Source: Anaeromyces robustus
Lineage: Eukaryota > Neocallimastigomycota > Neocallimastigomycetes > Neocallimastigales > Neocallimastigaceae
DNA: 23,167 nucleotides
Direction of reading: 5' to 3'
Assembly: GCA_002104895.1 (NCBI GenBank)
Contig: MCFG01000353.1
Span: 50,001 to 73,167, forward strand
Part shown: positions 19,183 to 23,167 of the stretch, piece by piece
Numbering within the stretch: the first letter of the stretch is position 1
Layout: each line of letters starts with the position of its first letter
Translations under genes and position numbers: made by a program
The notes under the pieces: model-generated
What the model saw: only the letters and a program-made list of their open reading frames with translations
Told to the model about the DNA's origin: nothing
The model's database searches: none

Positions 19183-19230
<48 letters not shown>
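19183..19230 (+). repeat. Poly(A) tail of LINE copy 1
   Basis: 48 A, directly abutting the start of LINE copy 2 with no intervening genomic sequence. Confidence 0.9.
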
Positions 19231-19233
<3 letters not shown>

Positions 19234-19672
19234 ATGAAGTCTCCTAAATAATTGTTCTTTTTTCTAATAATATGTATAAGCTGGATATGCAGGAAATGAG
19301 ATATTTGTATTTTCTTTTAAATTTACCTTTCATGTATTTCTGTATATTATCACTGTATGAATCCATTGTAATTGCGTTAATTATTGTATGAGCTTGATTC
19401 ACTCAAATGCATGTGCTTATACTTTATTAGAATTTAGAATAGTTATTTTTGAGTTCTTCACCTTTAACTTTTTTTTAATTTCATGAATTTAAGAATTTAC
19501 AAGATTTCAAATATATTTACATTCGCAAAAAGAGATTTTATAACAACTATCAATATTCTAAAAGTGTTTTTATAATAGTGTAAAGAAGATAAACAATTGT
19601 AAAATTTAAACAACAGTGAAAAATTTACATTCAGTTATTACTAGTCTACATTTTTTTTAACTCGATCTTTTT

Positions 19673-19730
<58 letters not shown>

Positions 19731-22700
19731 TTTAGTTTTGCACTTTCATTTTTCTTTTTTATTTTTTTCAATATTAAATATATATAATCACAATGGTACG
19801 GAATTTTTATAATAGTAACGAAAATAGTAATGTGTTTGTTCGTGGTTTCCGTTGTTATGGAATTGATATTAACAACACTAGCATTATCTTCATCAATGGC
19901 CTTCACTCATGGACCAATGCATATATGATGGATTTTCTGGAATCGAAATTTAAGGAGTTCAACAAGTACATTCTTTCAGTTAAACGATCTATGTGTTCTA
20001 GAGGTTGGTATTTTAGGATCAAGGTTTTATCATCTGACTTCAAATTTGATGATTTCAAAAAGAAATTTGTATCACATATCTCAAATGCTCGCTTGTCGTA
20101 TAGTAATTGCACTCATTATATTCGTAAAAGATCACTTCAACAGACCAGAAATCAACTATTTTCTTCTTCAACAAACTTTAATGATTCAATCAATAACCAA
20201 AGTAATTCTACAACAAACTTTAATGATTCAATTAATAACCAAAGTAATTCTACTACAACATCCTCACAATCTAATACTTCAGATTCTTCTCAACGCAACT
20301 CATTAGTTAGTATACACTCTAATCTCAACTCTCTTAATTCTATCAAAGATAAGTTTACTTTTTGTCTCAGTTGGAATACCAATGGATGGAACCATGAAAA
20401 GAAAGATAGTATCGAATACTTTATCACATTATTCAAACCTCTTTTCCTCTGTTTTCAAGAAACAAAGAATGGTTCTGGTTCCAATAGTAGTCAACCATGT
20501 AAAGTCACTATTCCCAATTACCGTTATTTTGTTAGAAGAGCCGTTGATAGTATTCCAGGCATGAGAGGTTTATTTTTAGGTTATCATAAATCTTGTCAAG
20601 CAATACTTGAAGAGAATTCATTTAATTACATTATTTCCTTAACCAATTATAATATCTACGACTCTAAATGCTCTGTTGGAAATGTATATATCCCTGTCAG
20701 CTCTCATTCTACACAAGTGAAGTGTGCTTTAGCAGAAGTTATTGAATGGCTTAATATTCATCGTGATCATGCTTCTATTCTTGTTGGGGATTTTAACATG
20801 AAAACAGTGGACCTTGAAGAAAAAATATCACAAATTAATGGTTGGATGATTTTACCTCTCAATAGTTCAAGAATCTCTTGGGTTCAAGGTAATCTATCTT
20901 CAGATATTGATCATGCTTTGGTTAATTATAAAATGTTGAACCTTATATCGTATGCTTCTTTTATTGATTATCACCCAGTCTCTGATCATAAACCAATGCT
21001 AGTATATTGTAAGAAAAACTTTGTTGATCTCTCCTTTACTCACCCAAAAAAGGTTGTTCAATGGAATAGAATTCGCTGTAAGGAAATGAAAAACGATATT
21101 GTTGACAATAACAAGTTTGCTATTTTAAATAATGAGATTTTTAATAATCCTTATCTTTCTATTGATGATCTAGTTGATAAGTTTATTGATACATCTAATT
21201 CAATTGCAGAGGATCTTGAAATTACATCTTCTACTGAAATTAGGAAATCAATGTTCCATATGTCACGTAATATTTACTGTCTTCAAAGAATTAAAAGCTT
21301 GAAGTATCGACAAATTAAAAAGAGCCATTTAGATTATGAACCTAATCAATTTATTATCCTTGTTGCATCTTATAATAAATTATGCCAATCTATTCATAAA
21401 AAATGTAATGAATTTAGAAGACAAAACTATTTATTTTGGATTAAAATAGGCTGCGAGGCTACCTTAAAAAATGACAGCAGAAAATCATGGTCATGGATTA
21501 AGAAGAATATTAAAAATAACAATCAGGAGTTATTTATACCTCATCCTATCAGAGACCACCAAGATAACTTAGTGTATAGTACTAAAGATCAATTAGATGT
21601 TTGGTGTAATTATTATAAGAAACTTAGTAATGACTCTACTGGACATAGCATGAATAAAAAATTCTGGAAGTATTCTCCCGCTATCAATCGTATAAAGAGT
21701 GGAAATAACATAGTATGGGATATTAACCAAGATATCAGCATTGAAGAAATCAAAAAGGCCATCCTTTCTATCCCTAACTTTAAAGCCTCGGGTCCCGACG
21801 GTATCCCTATTGAATTTTATAAAGCTTTAATTCCTGATTCCTCTTCAGATGACTCTGCAAATAATGATTCCTATGTTCCGGCTGGTCTTAGTTGTTTCCA
21901 TTTCTTAATTAATCGTATTTGGAATGGTGATTTTCCTATTTTTTGGAATAATGCATCCATTGTTTCTATTCCAAAAAAAGGCGATCTTTCTAATTGTGAT
22001 AACTATCGTGGTATCTCACTTATCAATAATGGTATTAAGATTCTTTCGAAAATTATTGCTTCTAGAATTTCTGAATATGGTATAAGTCATGGATTCATTA
22101 GACCAGAACAATTTGGCTTTCGGAATAAGGAAGAATGTATTAGTCTTTTTATCTCTATTCTTTCTATTTGTCAAAGACGTAAATTCAAAGGGGAAGATAC
22201 TTATTTAGCTTTTCTGGATCTTAAAAAAGCTTACGATTCTGTGCCCATCTATAACATTTTATCGAAAATTTATACTCTTGGTATACAAGGAAAATGCTTT
22301 CAATTTTTGGAGAACCTATATCTGTCTTCCAAAGCTTGTGTTAAAATTAATGGACAATTTTCCGATTCCTTCAGTATACTTAAAGGAGTTCGACAAGGAT
22401 GTCCCTTATCTCCTATACTTTTTAATTTGTTTATCAACGACATCTTCAACGATTGCCTGCATAATGGTGTGAAAATAGATACTGAATATTGCTGTGGAGG
22501 ATTATTTGCTGATGATATTGTTCTTTGTGCCCCTAGTAGATCTCGTATGAATAAACTTCTTCGCTCAGTTAGTAAATGGGCTAAGGACAATGAGATGACT
22601 TTTGGAATTAATAAATGTGCCACATTTGCTGTTAGACATGAAAATTCGGAATATATTCTTAGAGAAGACCCTACCTTTTATTTAACAGGAATCCCAATCC

Positions 22701-23070
22701 CTAAAACAGATTGTTATACTTACCTTGGTGTTCCCTTTCACAAAACTCTAGATTTAAAATTCGTTATTAGTAAAATGAAAAATAAAGTTAGTAAGGCTTT
22801 GTTTTCAATTCAGGGTTTTTTAAAAAATGATCTGATTCCTATTCCTCTTAAAAGAACTTTATTCTCTGCAAAAGTTATTGGACAAGTTTCCTATTACGCT
22901 CCTTTGCTTGGTTCTAACAAAAACAATACTAGTTCTACACAAACAATTATTAACAAAGGTTTTTATTGGATTTTAGGCTACTCGAAACCTAATTCTTTTG
23001 TTTCTATTTATTGCATCTCAAAAGAACTCAATATTCCTCCACTTTCTGGTAAATGTGCTTTAGCTCAGGT
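19231..23070 (+). mobile_element. LINE copy 2, truncated at both ends
   Basis: Same family and orientation as copy 1. Homology begins at TTTATGAAG (19231, matching 14146), so about 106 nt of leader including both stem-loops is absent. It ends after CTCAGGT at 23070 (matching 17984), where unrelated DNA begins. Leader 19231-19792 contains a poly(A)-TA insertion absent from copy 1. The loss of the 3' end could be an insertion of another element into copy 2, with the remainder beyond the window, or a deletion or rearrangement. Confidence 0.88.
19668..19739 (+). repeat. Poly(A)-(TA)n insertion with short duplication
   Basis: 40 A (19678-19717) plus a TA run (19718-19730) interrupt the leader of copy 2. 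TTTAGTTT stands on both sides (19670-19677 and 19731-19738), but once at the matching place in copy 1. This fits a tail-only retroinsertion with an 8-bp target duplication; slippage expansion is the alternative. Confidence 0.6.
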
Positions 23071-23074
23071 GTAA
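19793..23074 (+). CDS. LINE copy 2 endonuclease/reverse transcriptase, 3'-cut
   Basis: 1093 codons without interruption. It has the N-terminal domain (1-115), two 14-residue repeats (127-154) against three in copy 1, the AP endonuclease (about 186-411) and the RT (about 640-945). Endonuclease motifs: SWNTNGW 193-199, E223 in FQETK, GDFNM 332-336 and SDH 397-399. RT motifs: ASGPDG 665-670, FLDLKKAYDSV 807-817, GVRQGCPLSP 865-874 and FADD 905-908. YLGVPF is at 977-982. All catalytic motifs look intact. Reading continues three bases past the LINE homology and stops at TAA 23072-23074 inside foreign DNA, so the C-terminal Cys/His region is lost. Such a protein would keep cleavage and polymerase domains but lack the presumed RNA-binding tail. 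Start chosen by identity of the ATGGTACG context with copy 1 and absence of upstream open frame. Confidence 0.92.
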   Translation: MVRNFYNSNENSNVFVRGFRCYGIDINNTSIIFINGLHSWTNAYMMDFLESKFKEFNKYILSVKRSMCSRGWYFRIKVLSSDFKFDDFKKKFVSHISNARLSYSNCTHYIRKRSLQQTRNQLFSSSTNFNDSINNQSNSTTNFNDSINNQSNSTTTSSQSNTSDSSQRNSLVSIHSNLNSLNSIKDKFTFCLSWNTNGWNHEKKDSIEYFITLFKPLFLCFQETKNGSGSNSSQPCKVTIPNYRYFVRRAVDSIPGMRGLFLGYHKSCQAILEENSFNYIISLTNYNIYDSKCSVGNVYIPVSSHSTQVKCALAEVIEWLNIHRDHASILVGDFNMKTVDLEEKISQINGWMILPLNSSRISWVQGNLSSDIDHALVNYKMLNLISYASFIDYHPVSDHKPMLVYCKKNFVDLSFTHPKKVVQWNRIRCKEMKNDIVDNNKFAILNNEIFNNPYLSIDDLVDKFIDTSNSIAEDLEITSSTEIRKSMFHMSRNIYCLQRIKSLKYRQIKKSHLDYEPNQFIILVASYNKLCQSIHKKCNEFRRQNYLFWIKIGCEATLKNDSRKSWSWIKKNIKNNNQELFIPHPIRDHQDNLVYSTKDQLDVWCNYYKKLSNDSTGHSMNKKFWKYSPAINRIKSGNNIVWDINQDISIEEIKKAILSIPNFKASGPDGIPIEFYKALIPDSSSDDSANNDSYVPAGLSCFHFLINRIWNGDFPIFWNNASIVSIPKKGDLSNCDNYRGISLINNGIKILSKIIASRISEYGISHGFIRPEQFGFRNKEECISLFISILSICQRRKFKGEDTYLAFLDLKKAYDSVPIYNILSKIYTLGIQGKCFQFLENLYLSSKACVKINGQFSDSFSILKGVRQGCPLSPILFNLFINDIFNDCLHNGVKIDTEYCCGGLFADDIVLCAPSRSRMNKLLRSVSKWAKDNEMTFGINKCATFAVRHENSEYILREDPTFYLTGIPIPKTDCYTYLGVPFHKTLDLKFVISKMKNKVSKALFSIQGFLKNDLIPIPLKRTLFSAKVIGQVSYYAPLLGSNKNNTSSTQTIINKGFYWILGYSKPNSFVSIYCISKELNIPPLSGKCALAQV

Positions 23075-23167
23075 CGAATACTAGAAATTATAGAGTTGGC
23101 TTACTCGTTAAGCTCTAGAACTCTGCTCAGTATTCCTGGGTTCAATACACAGGAATGCCTTTTGTTA
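23071..23167 (+). other. Foldable insert with Pol III-like A and B boxes
   Basis: Unrelated to LINE copy 1 at the same place. TGGCTTACTCG (23097-23107) fits the A-box pattern TRGYNNANNNG, GTTCAATAC (23140-23148) fits the B-box pattern GWTCRANNC, and their 32-nt gap is tRNA-like; TTTT at 23160-23163 could terminate Pol III. A GCTT/AAGC D-arm-like stem and a CTGGG/CACAG T-arm-like stem are present, but the acceptor and anticodon stems do not pair. Nested inverted repeats also occur: GAATACT/AGTATTC (23076, 23129), AGAGTT/AACTCT (23092, 23119), and GTATTCCTG/CAGGAATGC (23130, 23150). It may be a SINE head, a degenerate tRNA or the structured end of another element. Truncated by the window end. 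Confidence 0.45.

Larger units (their letters stand above)
14040..19230 (+). mobile_element. LINE copy 1 (APE-type non-LTR retrotransposon)
   Basis: A near full-length element: leader about 14040-14665, one long ORF region 14666-18582 (broken, see below), a 3' region containing the conserved module, AATAAA at 19153-19158, and poly(A) 19183-19230. No separate ORF1 precedes the main ORF; the leader only has short open stretches such as 14303-14503, which is cut short by a stop in copy 2. The exact 5' end is uncertain, because the upstream boundary coincides with the target duplication of the preceding block. AP-endonuclease plus RT without a visible RNase H domain places it among L1/Tad/Jockey-like LINEs; the clade is not resolved by eye. 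Confidence 0.88.

Noticed and set aside
23090-23160. Functional tRNA gene
   Set aside because: A and B boxes are present, but acceptor and anticodon stems do not pair and no anticodon loop with T33 is seen.

Overview
The window looks like nuclear DNA of an anaerobic gut fungus (Neocallimastigomycota). Evidence: extreme A+T content with long homopolymer and AAAT-type repeats, short GT-AG introns, and a secreted glycoside hydrolase family 5 enzyme that carries a fungal dockerin of the type used in anaerobic-fungal cellulosomes. Genus is not assignable by eye.

Layout. 1-1103: A+T-rich upstream DNA ending in a 46-nt poly(T) and a poly(A) leader. 1104-2492: intronless GH5 cellulase with signal peptide, catalytic domain, Asn/Ser linker, one dockerin and a C-terminal CBM1. 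2493-9648: about 7 kb with no credible gene, holding microsatellites, a roughly 115-bp palindrome and a diverged direct repeat. 9649-11444: a four-exon gene for a five-finger CCCH protein resembling the poly(A)-RNA-binding Nab2/ZC3H14 family. 11445-12967: A+T-rich spacer.

12968 to the end is a retrotransposon cluster, all on the + strand. First comes a 5'-truncated LINE tail expanded into five tandem tail-plus-poly(A) units, the whole block bounded by a 12-bp direct repeat that reads as a target-site duplication. Next is a near-complete LINE (copy 1, about 14040-19230) with a hairpin-bearing leader, an AP-type endonuclease, a reverse transcriptase, a C-terminal Cys/His motif, a 3' region, an AATAAA signal and a 48-nt poly(A). 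Its ORF is broken by a one-base deletion. Directly behind its poly(A) sits a second LINE (copy 2, 19231-23070). Copy 2 has an uninterrupted ORF through the RT domain, but it lacks the first ~106 nt of the leader and is cut at 23070, where unrelated, highly foldable DNA with Pol III-like A and B boxes begins.

The two host genes show no operon-like link: one is for extracellular plant-cell-wall breakdown, the other for nuclear mRNA handling. The most informative material is the LINE cluster, which records truncation, tail multiplication, nested insertion and RNA structures that may guide or block reverse transcription. Family assignments come from motif reading only; no database search was possible.
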